Position numbers and translations under genes: made by a program
Origin: Pseudomonas sp. KBW05
GTDB taxonomy: Bacteria; Pseudomonadota; Gammaproteobacteria; Pseudomonadales; Pseudomonadaceae
Direction of reading: 5' to 3'
Assembly (NCBI RefSeq): GCF_003852405.1
Contig: NZ_QAJM01000006.1
Coordinates: 141,325-197,175, forward strand
Length of the DNA stretch: 55,851 bases
In this document: piece by piece, positions 1-8,067 of the stretch
Numbering within the stretch: the first letter of the stretch is position 1
How the letters are laid out: every line of letters begins with the position of its first letter
The notes under the pieces: generated by a model
Databases searched by the model: none
What the model was told of the DNA's origin: nothing
What the model saw: the letters and a program-made list of their open reading frames with translations, nothing else

Positions 1-259
1 GCGCGCCCGCACCGATGGCGGCAGCCTGCTGCAACTGGTTGACCAGGTCAGCCTGTACGCCCTCAAGGACTACCTGCACAGCAGCAAGAAAATCGCCGTC
101 ATGCACAACGCCGACGACGTGATCCTAGGCCCTGGCGACCTCGGCTTCCTGCGCAAAACCTTCGGCGATCGCTTGACCGTCTACCCGCTGGGCGGCCACT
201 GCGGCAACCTCAATTACCGCGTCAACGCCGACGCCATGCTGGAGTTTTTCCGTGGCTAA
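1..259 (+). CDS. Alpha/beta-hydrolase-like protein, C-terminal fragment
   Basis: This reading frame is open from the window edge (first full codon at base 2) to TAA at 257-259, giving about 85 residues, so the start lies outside. The tail has the layout of an alpha/beta-hydrolase C-terminus: a segment with MHNADDVILGPGD (candidate acid residue) followed about 30 residues later by PLGGHCGN (candidate catalytic His). The nucleophile elbow is not in view, so the enzyme activity cannot be judged. Its stop overlaps the GTG start of mlaA (252), which suggests translational coupling and one transcript. The family call is an inference from the tail only. Confidence 0.6.
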   Translation, partial: RARTDGGSLLQLVDQVSLYALKDYLHSSKKIAVMHNADDVILGPGDLGFLRKTFGDRLTVYPLGGHCGNLNYRVNADAMLEFFRG

Positions 260-1040
260 ATATCTTCTGCTACTCGCCGCCTTGATGTGCGCGGGCGTGG
301 CCAATGCCGACAACAGCAAGGCCCACGAACCGATCAAGGTCGACTCCGATGGTTTCAAGGAGCCGCTGTCCAAGCTCAAATTCAACCCCGGCATGGACCA
401 GCGTGAGTTCGAGCGTTCGTCGCTCACCGCACTCAACGTCTACGACCCGCTGGAGGCCTGGAACCGTCGGGTGTACCACTTCAACTACCGCTTCGACCAA
501 TGGGTCTTCATTCCCGTGGTCAACGGCTACACCTACGTGACCCCAAGCTTCCTGCGCACTGGCGTGAGCAACTTCTTCAACAACCTGGGCGACGTGCCCA
601 ACCTGTTGAACAGCCTGCTGCAGCTCAAGGGCCATCGCTCCCTGGAAACCACCGGGCGCCTGCTGCTCAACACCACCGTCGGCATCGCCGGCCTGTGGGA
701 CCCGGCCACCGCCATGGGCCTGCCACGCCAGAGCGAAGACTTCGGCCAGACCCTGGGCTTCTACGGCGTGCCCGGCGGTGCGTACCTGGTGTTGCCGGTC
801 TTCGGCCCGTCGAACCTGCGTGACACCACCGGCCTGATCGTGGACTACACCGCAGAGAGCCAGATCAACTTCCTCAACGTCTCCGAAGTCAGCTCCAATC
901 ACCCGGAAATCTGGGCCCTGCGTGCGGTGGACAAGCGGTACCAGACCAGCTTCCGGTATGGCCAGATGAACTCGCCGTTCGAGTATGAAAAGGTGCGGTA
1001 TATCTACACGGAATCACGCAAGTTGCAGATTGCCGAGTAA
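252..1040 (+). CDS. mlaA: MlaA/VacJ family outer-membrane phospholipid-retrieval protein
   Basis: The 262-residue product matches the MlaA (VacJ) family in length and sequence. It has the family-type core DPLEAWNRRVYHFN near residue 63, the NFFNNLGD segment, and a glycine-rich C-terminal half with LPVFGPSNLRDTTG. MlaA sits in the outer membrane with porins and removes mislocalised phospholipid from the outer leaflet, passing it to the MlaC-MlaFEDB system. The start is GTG at 252, overlapping the upstream stop. The leader ends in a plausible signal peptidase I site (VANA before DN). The only early Cys (MCAG) is not in a good lipobox, unlike enterobacterial MlaA lipoproteins. A strong terminator follows directly. 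Confidence 0.93.
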   Translation: MAKYLLLLAALMCAGVANADNSKAHEPIKVDSDGFKEPLSKLKFNPGMDQREFERSSLTALNVYDPLEAWNRRVYHFNYRFDQWVFIPVVNGYTYVTPSFLRTGVSNFFNNLGDVPNLLNSLLQLKGHRSLETTGRLLLNTTVGIAGLWDPATAMGLPRQSEDFGQTLGFYGVPGGAYLVLPVFGPSNLRDTTGLIVDYTAESQINFLNVSEVSSNHPEIWALRAVDKRYQTSFRYGQMNSPFEYEKVRYIYTESRKLQIAE

Positions 1041-1051
1041 ATAACGCCCAC

Positions 1052-1085
1052 AAAAAAAGGCCATTCGATTGAATGGCCTTTTTTT
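1052..1085. terminator. Bidirectional intrinsic terminator between mlaA and the DUF808 gene
   Basis: A GGCCATTC/GAATGGCC stem with a GATT loop is flanked by seven A on the left and seven T on the right. It can therefore end transcription of mlaA (plus) and of the convergent DUF808 gene (minus). Confidence 0.92.
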
Positions 1086-1097
1086 ATGGCCGCGAGA

Positions 1098-2012
1098 TCA
1101 AGCCTTCACAGTTTTCCAGAGCTTGCCCAGCACGCTGACCAACGCCAGCACCACGGCCCCCGCAACAATCCCCGCCACGCCATTGAGCAGCATCGGCACC
1201 AACCAAGCCACCCCGCCTGCGCCTTGGCTTACCGTCTCGATCCAATGATGCACCACCGGCACACCATGGGTCAGGATGCCACCACCCACCAGAAACATCG
1301 CCGCCGTACCAATCACCGACAGGCTCTTCATCATGTACGGCGCCGCGCGCAGGATTGCGCCACCGATACTGCGCGCCATCTGGCCGGGCTTCTGCGTCAG
1401 CCACAGGCCCAGGTCATCCAGCTTGACGATGCCGGCGACCAGCCCATAAACCCCCACCGTCATGACGATAGCAATGCCGGAAAGCACGATCACTTGCTGC
1501 ATCAACGGCGCATCCGCCACGGTGCCCAGGGTGATGGCGATGATTTCGGCGGAGAGAATGAAATCGGTGCGGATCGCGCCTTTGATCTTGTCCTTTTCGA
1601 ACGCCACCAGATCGGTTGCCGGATCGGCTACCGCTTCAACCAATTGCGCGTGCTCGGCTTTGTCCTCGTCCTTGCTGTGAAGAAATTTGTGCGCGAGTTT
1701 CTCGAAGCCTTCAAAACACAGGTAAGCACCGCCGAGCATCAACAGTGGCGTAACGGCCCACGGCGCAAACGCGCTGATCAACAACGCCGCTGGCACCAGG
1801 ATCAGCTTGTTGACGAACGAACCCTTGGCCACCGCCCACACCACGGGAATTTCCCGCTCGGCACGTACACCGGAAACCTGTTGGGCATTCAACGCCAGGT
1901 CGTCGCCCAATACGCCGGCGGTCTTCTTCGCGGCCATTTTTGTCATCAAGGCAACGTCATCGAGTACGGCGGCGATATCGTCGATCAGTACCAGTAAGCT
2001 GCTGCCTGCCAT
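1098..2012 (-). CDS. DUF808 (YedI-like) inner-membrane protein
   Basis: The 304-residue product begins [20 protein letters not shown], the usual start of the DUF808/YedI family, followed by [19 protein letters not shown] and several hydrophobic segments in the middle and C-terminal half. The charged loop [18 protein letters not shown] lies between membrane parts. Function is unknown across the family. The ATG at 2012 is preferred because GGAAG lies upstream at good spacing; an in-frame ATG at 2027 lacks such a site. It is divergent from the TetR gene at 2146 and convergent with mlaA. Confidence 0.85.
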   Translation of the reverse strand: MAGSSLLVLIDDIAAVLDDVALMTKMAAKKTAGVLGDDLALNAQQVSGVRAEREIPVVWAVAKGSFVNKLILVPAALLISAFAPWAVTPLLMLGGAYLCFEGFEKLAHKFLHSKDEDKAEHAQLVEAVADPATDLVAFEKDKIKGAIRTDFILSAEIIAITLGTVADAPLMQQVIVLSGIAIVMTVGVYGLVAGIVKLDDLGLWLTQKPGQMARSIGGAILRAAPYMMKSLSVIGTAAMFLVGGGILTHGVPVVHHWIETVSQGAGGVAWLVPMLLNGVAGIVAGAVVLALVSVLGKLWKTVKA

Positions 2013-2145
2013 AAATCGGTCTTCCATAAAGAGGGGTACGCCGAGCATAGCGCGGCGCAAGGCTTTGCGGGCGCCTTGTTGAGGCTCGCGGATAGCCGGT
2101 GCTACCATGCGCAACCGCCGGTCTTGGCAAGGAATCACCTGGTTT

Positions 2146-2751
2146 ATGAGCAGCATTCGCGAGCGCAACAAAGAAAAAATCCTGCGGGCGGCGAGCGAGG
2201 AGTTTGCCGACAAAGGCTTCGCCGCGACCAAAACCAGCGACATCGCCGCCAAGGCCGGGCTGCCCAAGCCCAACGTCTATTACTACTTCAAGTCCAAGGA
2301 CAACCTCTACCGCGAGGTGCTCGAAAGCATTATCGAGCCGATCCTGGCCGCCTCCACACCATTCAACCCGGAGGGCGAACCCAAAGAAGTGCTGAGCAAC
2401 TACATCCGCTCGAAAATCCGCATCTCCCGCGACCTGCCGTTTGCCTCCAAGGTCTTCGCCAGCGAAATCATGCACGGCGCCCCGCACCTCAGCGCGGAAC
2501 AGGTCGAGCAACTCAACGCCCAGGCCAAGCACAACATCGACTGTATCCAGCACTGGGTGGATCGCGGCCTGATCGCGGCCATTGACCCCAATCATTTGAT
2601 GTTCAGCATCTGGGCGGCGACGCAGACCTATGCGGATTTTGACTGGCAGATCTCGGCGATCACCGGCAAGGCCAAGTTGGATGAGGCGGATTATGAGGCG
2701 GCGGCGTTGACGATTATTCGGTTGGTGTTGAAGGGGTGTGAGCCGGACTGA
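2146..2751 (+). CDS. TetR/AcrR family transcriptional regulator (RutR-like C-terminal domain)
   Basis: The 201-residue product has an N-terminal TetR helix-turn-helix: [17 protein letters not shown], then [19 protein letters not shown] as recognition helices. The C-terminal part ([22 protein letters not shown], then [20 protein letters not shown]) resembles the YcdC/RutR-type ligand domain, seen in regulators of pyrimidine and nucleobase degradation. Members are usually dimeric repressors released by a small ligand; the ligand here is unknown. The start at 2146 gives the typical [11 protein letters not shown] beginning; an ATG at 2107 is in frame but less typical. It is divergent from the DUF808 gene, which may be a target (inference). 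Confidence 0.88.
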   Translation: MSSIRERNKEKILRAASEEFADKGFAATKTSDIAAKAGLPKPNVYYYFKSKDNLYREVLESIIEPILAASTPFNPEGEPKEVLSNYIRSKIRISRDLPFASKVFASEIMHGAPHLSAEQVEQLNAQAKHNIDCIQHWVDRGLIAAIDPNHLMFSIWAATQTYADFDWQISAITGKAKLDEADYEAAALTIIRLVLKGCEPD

Positions 2752-2763
2752 TACACCGTGGTG

Positions 2764-2866
2764 AGGCCATCGCAGGCAAGCCAGCTCCCACAGGTTCCTG
2801 CGTCGCACACAAAATGTAAGAACACCGCAAATCCCCTGTGGGAGTGGGCTTGCCCGCGATAGCGCC
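2764..2866. repeat. REP pair (class B) upstream of the RAYT gene
   Basis: Two inverted REP palindromes: CATCGCAGGCAAGCCAGCTC on the left (2767 onward) and CTGTGGGAGTGGGCTTGCCC on the right (2836 onward). The conserved CTCCCACAG/CTGTGGGAG ends face inwards. The class is GGAGCTGGCTTGCCTGCGATG, matching the copies on the other side of the RAYT gene. The rest of 2752-2956 holds no gene I can see. Confidence 0.88.
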
Positions 2867-2956
2867 CGTCCAGACACATCCTGCCAAAAGCCGGACCATC
2901 AGCATCTACCACCGAGTTCTAACCTCTCAGAACCCCCACTGAAGAGAGGCCATGGA

Positions 2957-3415
2957 ATGCCTGAACTCCCCGCGTCAAAACGCCTACGCTTCGGCCGGCA
3001 TGATGAACCCAGCCGTATTTACCTGCTGACCACCAATACGCTTGACCGCGACCCCGTTTTCCAGGACTTCAAGCTCGGCCGCCTGGTGGTCCAACAATTC
3101 AGGATTGCCCAGAACCAGGGCCTGGCGACCTCCTTGGCCTGGGTCGTAATGCCGGATCATTTCCACTGGTTGGTCTCGCTGGAGAAAGGCTCACTGGCCG
3201 GTCTCATGCGCCAGGTAAAGTCCAAAAGCACCCGCGTCGTGAATGCGGTAGCCAGACGTCAGGGCCGCCTCTGGCAGCCGGGTTTTCACGACCATGCCGT
3301 GCGCCGCGAAGAAAGCCTTGAAGGGATCGCCCGGTATATCGTGGCCAATCCCCTAAGAGCTGGATTGGTAAAAAGATATGGCGACTATCCGTTGTGGGAT
3401 GCCATTTGGGTTTGA
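2957..3415 (+). CDS. rayT: REP-associated tyrosine transposase (RAYT, Y1 family)
   Basis: A compact 152-residue Y1 transposase of the IS200-like/RAYT class. Visible are the start RFGRHDEPSRIYLLTT, the histidine metal-binding motif in MPDHFHWLV (HFH, residues about 72-74), QVKSKSTRVVN, and the region with the presumed catalytic Tyr in GIARYIVANPLRAGLV. RAYTs are single-copy proteins that nick or join REP hairpins and are credited with spreading REPINs. The start at 2957 has AGAGAGG seven bases upstream. REP pairs of one sequence class flank it on both sides, as expected for a RAYT and its cognate repeats. It is intact, with no terminal inverted repeats of a classical IS. Confidence 0.93.
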   Translation: MPELPASKRLRFGRHDEPSRIYLLTTNTLDRDPVFQDFKLGRLVVQQFRIAQNQGLATSLAWVVMPDHFHWLVSLEKGSLAGLMRQVKSKSTRVVNAVARRQGRLWQPGFHDHAVRREESLEGIARYIVANPLRAGLVKRYGDYPLWDAIWV

Positions 3416-3430
3416 CCTGAGACCGAATCG

Positions 3431-3530
3431 CCGCCATCGCAGGCAAGCCAGCTCCCACAGTTGAGCGTATTCACAAATTTAGATATGTGAACCCAATCAA
3501 TTGTGGGAGCTGGCTTGCCTGCGATGAGGC
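3431..3530. repeat. REP pair (class B) downstream of the RAYT gene
   Basis: Inverted copies CCATCGCAGGCAAGCCAGCT (3434 onward) and GTGGGAGCTGGCTTGCCTGC (3503 onward), followed by GATGAGGC. The orientation, with GTGGGAGC ends facing inwards, equals the pair at 2764-2866, so the RAYT gene is bracketed symmetrically. The pair also fills most of the gap to the convergent GlcG-like gene. Confidence 0.92.
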
Positions 3531-3549
3531 CCGACAGATCACCCAAAAA

Positions 3550-3990
3550 TCAAGCCGACACCCCCGCATCCGCCAACAACCCCACCCCCTCAATCGCCGT
3601 TATCGCGCACTGCTCGTCAATATCCGACGTATCCCCGCTGATCCCGATCGCCCCCAACACCCGACCCTCCTGATCCCGGATCAACACCCCACCCGGCGCC
3701 GGCACCACGCTGCCCTGCCCCAGGCTGTTCAACGCGGCGATAAACGCCGGCCGTTGCTGCGCGTCCAGTGCCAGCAGGCGTGAGCCCTTGCCCAGGGCAA
3801 TCGCGCCCCAGGCCTTGCCGATGGCGATCTGCGGGCGCAGCAGGCTGGCGCCGTCTTCCCGTTGCAGAGTGATCAGGTGCCCACCGCTGTCGAGCACCGC
3901 GATGGTCAGCGGTGCCGCCGAAATGGTGCGCCCGGCAGTAAGGGCCTGGCTGGCCAGTTGGGTGGCGAGTTTCAAGGTTAAAGCGCTCAT
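3550..3990 (-). CDS. GlcG/HbpS-like (DUF336) protein
   Basis: The 146-residue product starts MSALTLKLATQLASQALTAG and carries the family block TIAVLDSGGHLITLQREDGA, then GKAWGAIALGKGSRLL and VPAPGGVLIRD, then GAIGISGDTSDIDEQCAITA. DUF336 proteins include GlcG, common in glycolate and glyoxylate loci, and the haem-binding HbpS; a general biochemical role is not settled. It is divergent from gcl, separated by 256 bases with two identical palindromes, so co-regulation with the glyoxylate operon is likely (inference). No signal peptide is visible, so it is probably cytoplasmic. Confidence 0.85.
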   Translation of the reverse strand: MSALTLKLATQLASQALTAGRTISAAPLTIAVLDSGGHLITLQREDGASLLRPQIAIGKAWGAIALGKGSRLLALDAQQRPAFIAALNSLGQGSVVPAPGGVLIRDQEGRVLGAIGISGDTSDIDEQCAITAIEGVGLLADAGVSA

Positions 3991-4081
3991 GGTGCCGTCC
4001 TTATCTTGTTATGAGAAAAGCGGTGGAGGTCTGAAGGATCAGATGCTCGATCAAACAAATAGAACACAATGACATTTGTTT

Positions 4082-4091
4082 TTGTATACAA
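4082..4091. promoter_or_regulatory. Palindromic operator candidate TTGTATACAA, copy 1
   Basis: A perfect 10-base palindrome in the divergent control region between the GlcG-like gene (start 3990) and gcl (start 4247). The form fits the T-GT-n-AC-A pattern of GntR-family operators. An identical copy lies 128 bases further on, at 4210. Confidence 0.6.
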
Positions 4092-4209
4092 TATTTTCGA
4101 ACAAACCTCCCATACGTCGTAAAAATGCCTTCCGACGAACGCAAAGGCCCGCCGATAAAATGGATTGACCTGCGCAGCTCGCCGTGAATACACTTTGACC
4201 AGACACCAC

Positions 4210-4219
4210 TTGTATACAA
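4210..4219. promoter_or_regulatory. Palindromic operator candidate TTGTATACAA, copy 2
   Basis: Second identical palindrome, 27 bases before the gcl start codon. It lies just downstream of TTGACC (-35-like) boxes at 4165 and 4195, where a bound repressor would block gcl transcription. No GntR gene is seen in the window. Confidence 0.6.
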
Positions 4220-4246
4220 TTACAAAACGCAAGAGGCACCAAAATC

Positions 4247-6022
4247 ATGAGCAAAATGAGAGCAATCGAAGCCGCCGTTCTGGTAATGCGCCGTGAGGGC
4301 GTGGACACCGCCTTCGGTATCCCAGGCGCTGCGATCAACCCGCTGTACTCGGCCTTGCAAAAGGTGGGTGGCATCGATCACGTCCTTGCTCGCCACGTTG
4401 AAGGCGCCTCCCACATGGCCGAGGGCTACACCCGCACCAAGGCCGGCAATATCGGCGTGTGCATCGGCACCTCGGGCCCGGCGGGTACCGACATGGTCAC
4501 CGGTCTGTACAGCGCCTCGGCGGACTCGATCCCGATCCTGTGCATCACCGGCCAAGCCCCTCGCGCCCGGATGCACAAGGAAGACTTCCAGGCCGTGGAC
4601 ATCACCAGCATCGTCAAGCCGGTGACCAAGTGGGCAACCACCGTGCTGGAACCTGGCCAGGTGCCTTACGCGTTCCAGAAAGCCTTCTATGAAATGCGCT
4701 CCGGCCGCCCAGGCCCGGTGCTGATCGACCTGCCGTTCGACGTGCAGATGGCCGAGATCGAGTTCGACATCGATGCCTACCAGCCGCTGCCCCTGGCCAA
4801 GCCACTGGCCACGCGCATCCAGGTGGAAAAAGCCCTGGCCCTGCTCGACCAGGCTGAGCGCCCGCTGTTGGTCAGCGGTGGTGGCGTGATCAACGCCGAC
4901 GCCAGCGATCTGCTGGTGGAATTCGCCGAACTGACCGGCATCCCGGTGATCCCGACCCTGATGGGCTGGGGCACGATTCCCGATGATCACCCGCTGATGG
5001 TGGGCATGGTCGGCCTGCAAACCTCCCACCGTTATGGCAACGCGACGATGCTCAAGTCGGACGTGGTGCTGGGCATCGGTAACCGCTGGGCCAACCGCCA
5101 CACCGGTTCGGTGGAGGTGTACACCGAAGGACGCAAATTCATTCACGTCGACATCGAGCCGACGCAGATTGGCCGCGTATTCACCCCGGACCTGGGCATC
5201 GTTTCCGACGCCGGTTCTGCCCTGACCATGTTCATTGAAGTGGCTCGCGAGTGGAAAGCCGCCGGCAAGCTCAAGGACCGCAGCGCCTGGCTGCACGATT
5301 GCCAACAGCGCAAAGCCACCCTGCACCGCAAGACGCACTTCGACAACGTACCGGTCAAGCCGCAACGGGTGTACGAAGAGATGAACCAGGTGTTCGGCAA
5401 AGACACCTGCTACGTCAGCACCATCGGTTTGTCGCAGATTGCCGGTGCACAATTCCTGCACGTCTATAAGCCACGCCACTGGATCAACTGCGGCCAGGCC
5501 GGCCCGTTGGGCTGGACCATTCCGGCTGCGCTGGGCGTGGTCAAGGCCGATCCAAGCCGCAAGGTCGTCGCGCTGTCCGGCGACTACGACTTCCAGTTCA
5601 TGATCGAAGAATTGGCCGTGGGCGCGCAGTTCAAGCTGCCGTACATCCACGTGGTGGTGAACAACTCCTACCTCGGTTTGATCCGTCAGGCCCAGCGCGG
5701 GTTTGAGATGGACTACTGCGTGCAGCTGTCGTTCGACAACCTCAACGCCCCGGAACTCAACGGTTATGGCGTCGACCACGTGGCTGTCGCCGAAGGCCTG
5801 GGTTGCAAGGCCCTGCGTGTGTTCGAGCCGGGCCAGATCCAGCCGGCCTTGCGCAAGGCGCAGGAAATGATCGAAGAATTCAAGGTACCGGTGATCGTTG
5901 AGATTATTCTGGAGCGCGTGACCAATATTTCCATGGGCACCGAGATCAACGCCGTCAACGAATTCGAAGATCTGGCCCTGGTCGGCAACGATGCGCCGAC
6001 CGCCATTTCCCTGCTCGATTAA
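4247..6022 (+). CDS. gcl: Glyoxylate carboligase (tartronate-semialdehyde synthase)
   Basis: The 591-residue product is full length for Gcl, a ThDP- and FAD-dependent enzyme of the acetolactate-synthase superfamily. It joins two glyoxylates into tartronate semialdehyde and CO2. In the segment [14 protein letters not shown], Val51 stands where most ThDP enzymes have the catalytic Glu, the known Gcl signature. The ThDP/Mg motif is [15 protein letters not shown] followed by VVVNNSYLG. The start [19 protein letters not shown] is typical. It is the first gene of the gcl-hyi-glxR-glycerate kinase-pyk series; hyi follows after 10 bases. Regulation is probably through the two TTGTATACAA palindromes upstream. 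Confidence 0.97.
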   Translation: MSKMRAIEAAVLVMRREGVDTAFGIPGAAINPLYSALQKVGGIDHVLARHVEGASHMAEGYTRTKAGNIGVCIGTSGPAGTDMVTGLYSASADSIPILCITGQAPRARMHKEDFQAVDITSIVKPVTKWATTVLEPGQVPYAFQKAFYEMRSGRPGPVLIDLPFDVQMAEIEFDIDAYQPLPLAKPLATRIQVEKALALLDQAERPLLVSGGGVINADASDLLVEFAELTGIPVIPTLMGWGTIPDDHPLMVGMVGLQTSHRYGNATMLKSDVVLGIGNRWANRHTGSVEVYTEGRKFIHVDIEPTQIGRVFTPDLGIVSDAGSALTMFIEVAREWKAAGKLKDRSAWLHDCQQRKATLHRKTHFDNVPVKPQRVYEEMNQVFGKDTCYVSTIGLSQIAGAQFLHVYKPRHWINCGQAGPLGWTIPAALGVVKADPSRKVVALSGDYDFQFMIEELAVGAQFKLPYIHVVVNNSYLGLIRQAQRGFEMDYCVQLSFDNLNAPELNGYGVDHVAVAEGLGCKALRVFEPGQIQPALRKAQEMIEEFKVPVIVEIILERVTNISMGTEINAVNEFEDLALVGNDAPTAISLLD

Positions 6023-6032
6023 GGAGAACCCT

Positions 6033-6815
6033 ATGCCGCGCTTTGCCGCCAACCTGTCCATGCTGTTCACCGAGCACGACTTTCTTGCTCGCTTCAAAGC
6101 GGCCGCCGATGCGGGCTTCGAAGGGGTCGAATATCTGTTCCCGTATGAATTCAGCTCGGCTGAAATCAAGGCCCATCTCGACGCCAACGGCCTGACCCAA
6201 GTGCTGTTCAACCTGCCGGCCGGTGACTGGGCCCAAGGCGAACGCGGCCTGGCGTGCCACCCGGATCGGGTTGAGGAATTCCGTGCTGGCGTCAAGCTGG
6301 CCATCGCCTACGCACAGGTACTGGGCAATACCCAGATCAACTGCCTGGCGGGCATTCGTCCGGCCGGTGTGGATGACGAGACCCTCGAAAAAACCTTCGT
6401 TGCCAACCTCAAGTACGCCGCCGACAAGCTGCAAGCGGTGGGCATCAAGCTGGTGATGGAGATGATCAACACCCGTGACATCCCGGGTTTCTACCTGAAC
6501 AACACGGCGCAAGCCCTGTCGATCCGTGAGCAGGTGGGCAGTGCCAATCTGTTCCTTCAATACGACATCTACCACATGCAAATCATGGAAGGCGACCTGG
6601 CCCGCACCATGGCCGCGCACCTGGATGAGATCAACCATATCCAGTTGGCGGACAACCCAGGGCGCAACGAGCCGGGCACCGGTGAGATCAACTACCGGTT
6701 CCTGTTCGAGCATTTGGACCGCATTGGATACAAGGGTTGGGTTGGCTGTGAATACAAGCCGTTGACCACCACCGAGGCAGGCCTCGGCTGGCTCAAAACC
6801 CACAACGCGATCTAA
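6033..6815 (+). CDS. hyi: Hydroxypyruvate isomerase
   Basis: The 260-residue TIM-barrel protein of the Hyi/OtnI family starts MPRFAANLSMLFTEHDF and contains FEGVEYLFPY, FNLPAGDWAQGERGLACHP, KLVMEMINTRDIPGF (metal/substrate Glu region), FLQYDIYHMQIMEGD and the C-terminal GCEYKP. It interconverts hydroxypyruvate and tartronate semialdehyde. The ATG at 6033 is chosen because AAGGAG lies at 6021-6026, overlapping the gcl stop region, and it gives the usual protein start. It is tightly coupled to gcl and shares its transcript. Confidence 0.95.
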   Translation: MPRFAANLSMLFTEHDFLARFKAAADAGFEGVEYLFPYEFSSAEIKAHLDANGLTQVLFNLPAGDWAQGERGLACHPDRVEEFRAGVKLAIAYAQVLGNTQINCLAGIRPAGVDDETLEKTFVANLKYAADKLQAVGIKLVMEMINTRDIPGFYLNNTAQALSIREQVGSANLFLQYDIYHMQIMEGDLARTMAAHLDEINHIQLADNPGRNEPGTGEINYRFLFEHLDRIGYKGWVGCEYKPLTTTEAGLGWLKTHNAI

Positions 6816-6836
6816 CTGACACACCACAAAACCCAA

Positions 6837-6942
6837 TGTGGGAGCGGGCTTGCTCGCGAATGCGGTGGATCAGTCGACGCAAATGTTGAATGAAAGACCT
6901 TTGCGAGCAAGTCGAATCGTCGCACCGCCGCTCCCACATTTG
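6837..6942. repeat. REPIN with one normal and one chimeric arm (class A/C hybrid)
   Basis: The left arm is a normal class A REP, TGTGGGAGCGGGCTTGCTCG (6837 onward). The right arm starts TTGCGAGCAAG and ends CCGCTCCCACATTT as expected, but carries GTCGAATCGTCGCACCG at 6911-6927 in between. That 17-mer is the exact reverse complement of 35462-35478 in the class C repeat. The repeat lies between hyi and glxR inside the operon. Confidence 0.9.
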
Positions 6943-7004
6943 GATCTCCTGTGTCTGGCAGACCGAGACTGGCCTGCCTATCGAATAACAAGAGGATTTT
7001 CATC

Positions 7005-7895
7005 ATGGCTAAAATCGGATTCATCGGCACCGGCATCATGGGCCAACCCATGGCCGCCAACCTGCAAAAGGCCGGTCACCAACTGTTCCTCTCCGAACAC
7101 CACGGCAAGGCCCCGCAAGCCCTGGTCGACGCCGGCGCCATCGCCTTGGCCGACCCGCAGCAAGTGGCCCAGGAAGCCGAGTTCATCATCGTCATGGTGC
7201 CCGACACCCCGCAGGTCGAGGACGTGTTGTTCCGCGCCGACGGCGTAGCCGCTGGCCTGTCGCCAAACAAAGTGGTGATCGACATGAGCTCGATCTCCCC
7301 CACCGCCACCAAAGCCTTTGCCGCGAAGATCAACGCGACCGGCGCGCAATATCTGGATGCCCCGGTATCCGGCGGTGAAGTCGGCGCCAAGGCTGGCACC
7401 CTGAGCATCATGATCGGCGGCGAGCCGCAGACCTTCGAACGCGCGCTGCCGCTGTTCCAGGCCATGGGCAAGAACATCACCCTGGTGGGTGGCAATGGCG
7501 ATGGCCAGACCGCCAAGGTGGCCAACCAGATCATCGTCGCGCTGAACATCCAGGCCGTGGCCGAAGCGCTGCTGTTCGCGTCCAAGAACGGCGCCGACCC
7601 GGCCAAGGTGCGTGAAGCGCTGATGGGTGGTTTTGCCTCGTCGAAGATCTTGGAAGTGCATGGCGAGCGCATGATCAAAGGCACCTTTGATCCGGGCTTC
7701 CGCATCAACCTGCACCAGAAGGACCTGAACCTGGCGCTGGCCGGTGCCAAGGAGCTGGGGATCAACCTGCCGAACACCGCTGGCACCCAACAGGTATTCA
7801 GCACGTGCACCGCCATCGGTGGCGGCAACTGGGACCACTCGGCGCTGATCAGGGGCCTGGAGCACATGGCGAATTTCTCGATTCGCGACAAGTAA
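7005..7895 (+). CDS. glxR: 2-hydroxy-3-oxopropionate (tartronate semialdehyde) reductase
   Basis: The 296-residue beta-hydroxyacid dehydrogenase has the N-terminal NAD(P) motif IGFIGTGIMGQPMAANL, the substrate motif DAPVSGGEVGAKAGTLSIMI, and the catalytic-Lys motif NGDGQTAKVANQIIVALN. The C-terminal helical domain ends NFSIRDK. It reduces tartronate semialdehyde to D-glycerate, the step after Gcl/Hyi. The ATG at 7005 is preceded by AGAGGA and gives the standard MAKIGFIGTG start. About 190 bases with a REPIN separate it from hyi, which may change transcript stability between the two. Confidence 0.96.
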   Translation: MAKIGFIGTGIMGQPMAANLQKAGHQLFLSEHHGKAPQALVDAGAIALADPQQVAQEAEFIIVMVPDTPQVEDVLFRADGVAAGLSPNKVVIDMSSISPTATKAFAAKINATGAQYLDAPVSGGEVGAKAGTLSIMIGGEPQTFERALPLFQAMGKNITLVGGNGDGQTAKVANQIIVALNIQAVAEALLFASKNGADPAKVREALMGGFASSKILEVHGERMIKGTFDPGFRINLHQKDLNLALAGAKELGINLPNTAGTQQVFSTCTAIGGGNWDHSALIRGLEHMANFSIRDK

Positions 7896-7908
7896 ACCTT
7901 GATTTGAA

Positions 7909-8020
7909 ATGCGGTCAAATGTGGGAGCGGGCTTGCTCGCGAAAGCGGTGGACCAGTCAGCATGGATGTTGAGTGTAAGACCGCATTCGCGAGCAAGCCC
8001 GCTCCCACATTTGATCGCAT
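7909..8020. repeat. REPIN, class A, with long outer dyad
   Basis: Two class A REPs in inverted orientation (GTGGGAGCGGGCTTGCTCGC from 7921; matching arm ending about 8010). The dyad extends outwards to ATGCGGTCAAAT on the left and ATTTGATCGCAT on the right, with one mismatch, so the whole 112-base unit can fold as one long hairpin. It lies between glxR and the glycerate kinase gene. Confidence 0.93.
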
Positions 8021-8067
8021 TCCAATTGCTGCATCCCTAATAACAAGAATCCCCCGGGAGCCCGCTT

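Noticed and set aside
2957-3415. Complete insertion sequence around the RAYT gene
   Set aside because: There are no terminal inverted repeats or target duplication of a classical IS; RAYTs are domesticated, REP-associated genes.
4220-6304. A 694-residue open frame on the minus strand opposite gcl and hyi
   Set aside because: It is the shadow of the high-GC gcl and hyi frames: it has no domain, no ribosome-binding site, and a His/Gln/Val-rich composition typical of antisense frames in Pseudomonas.
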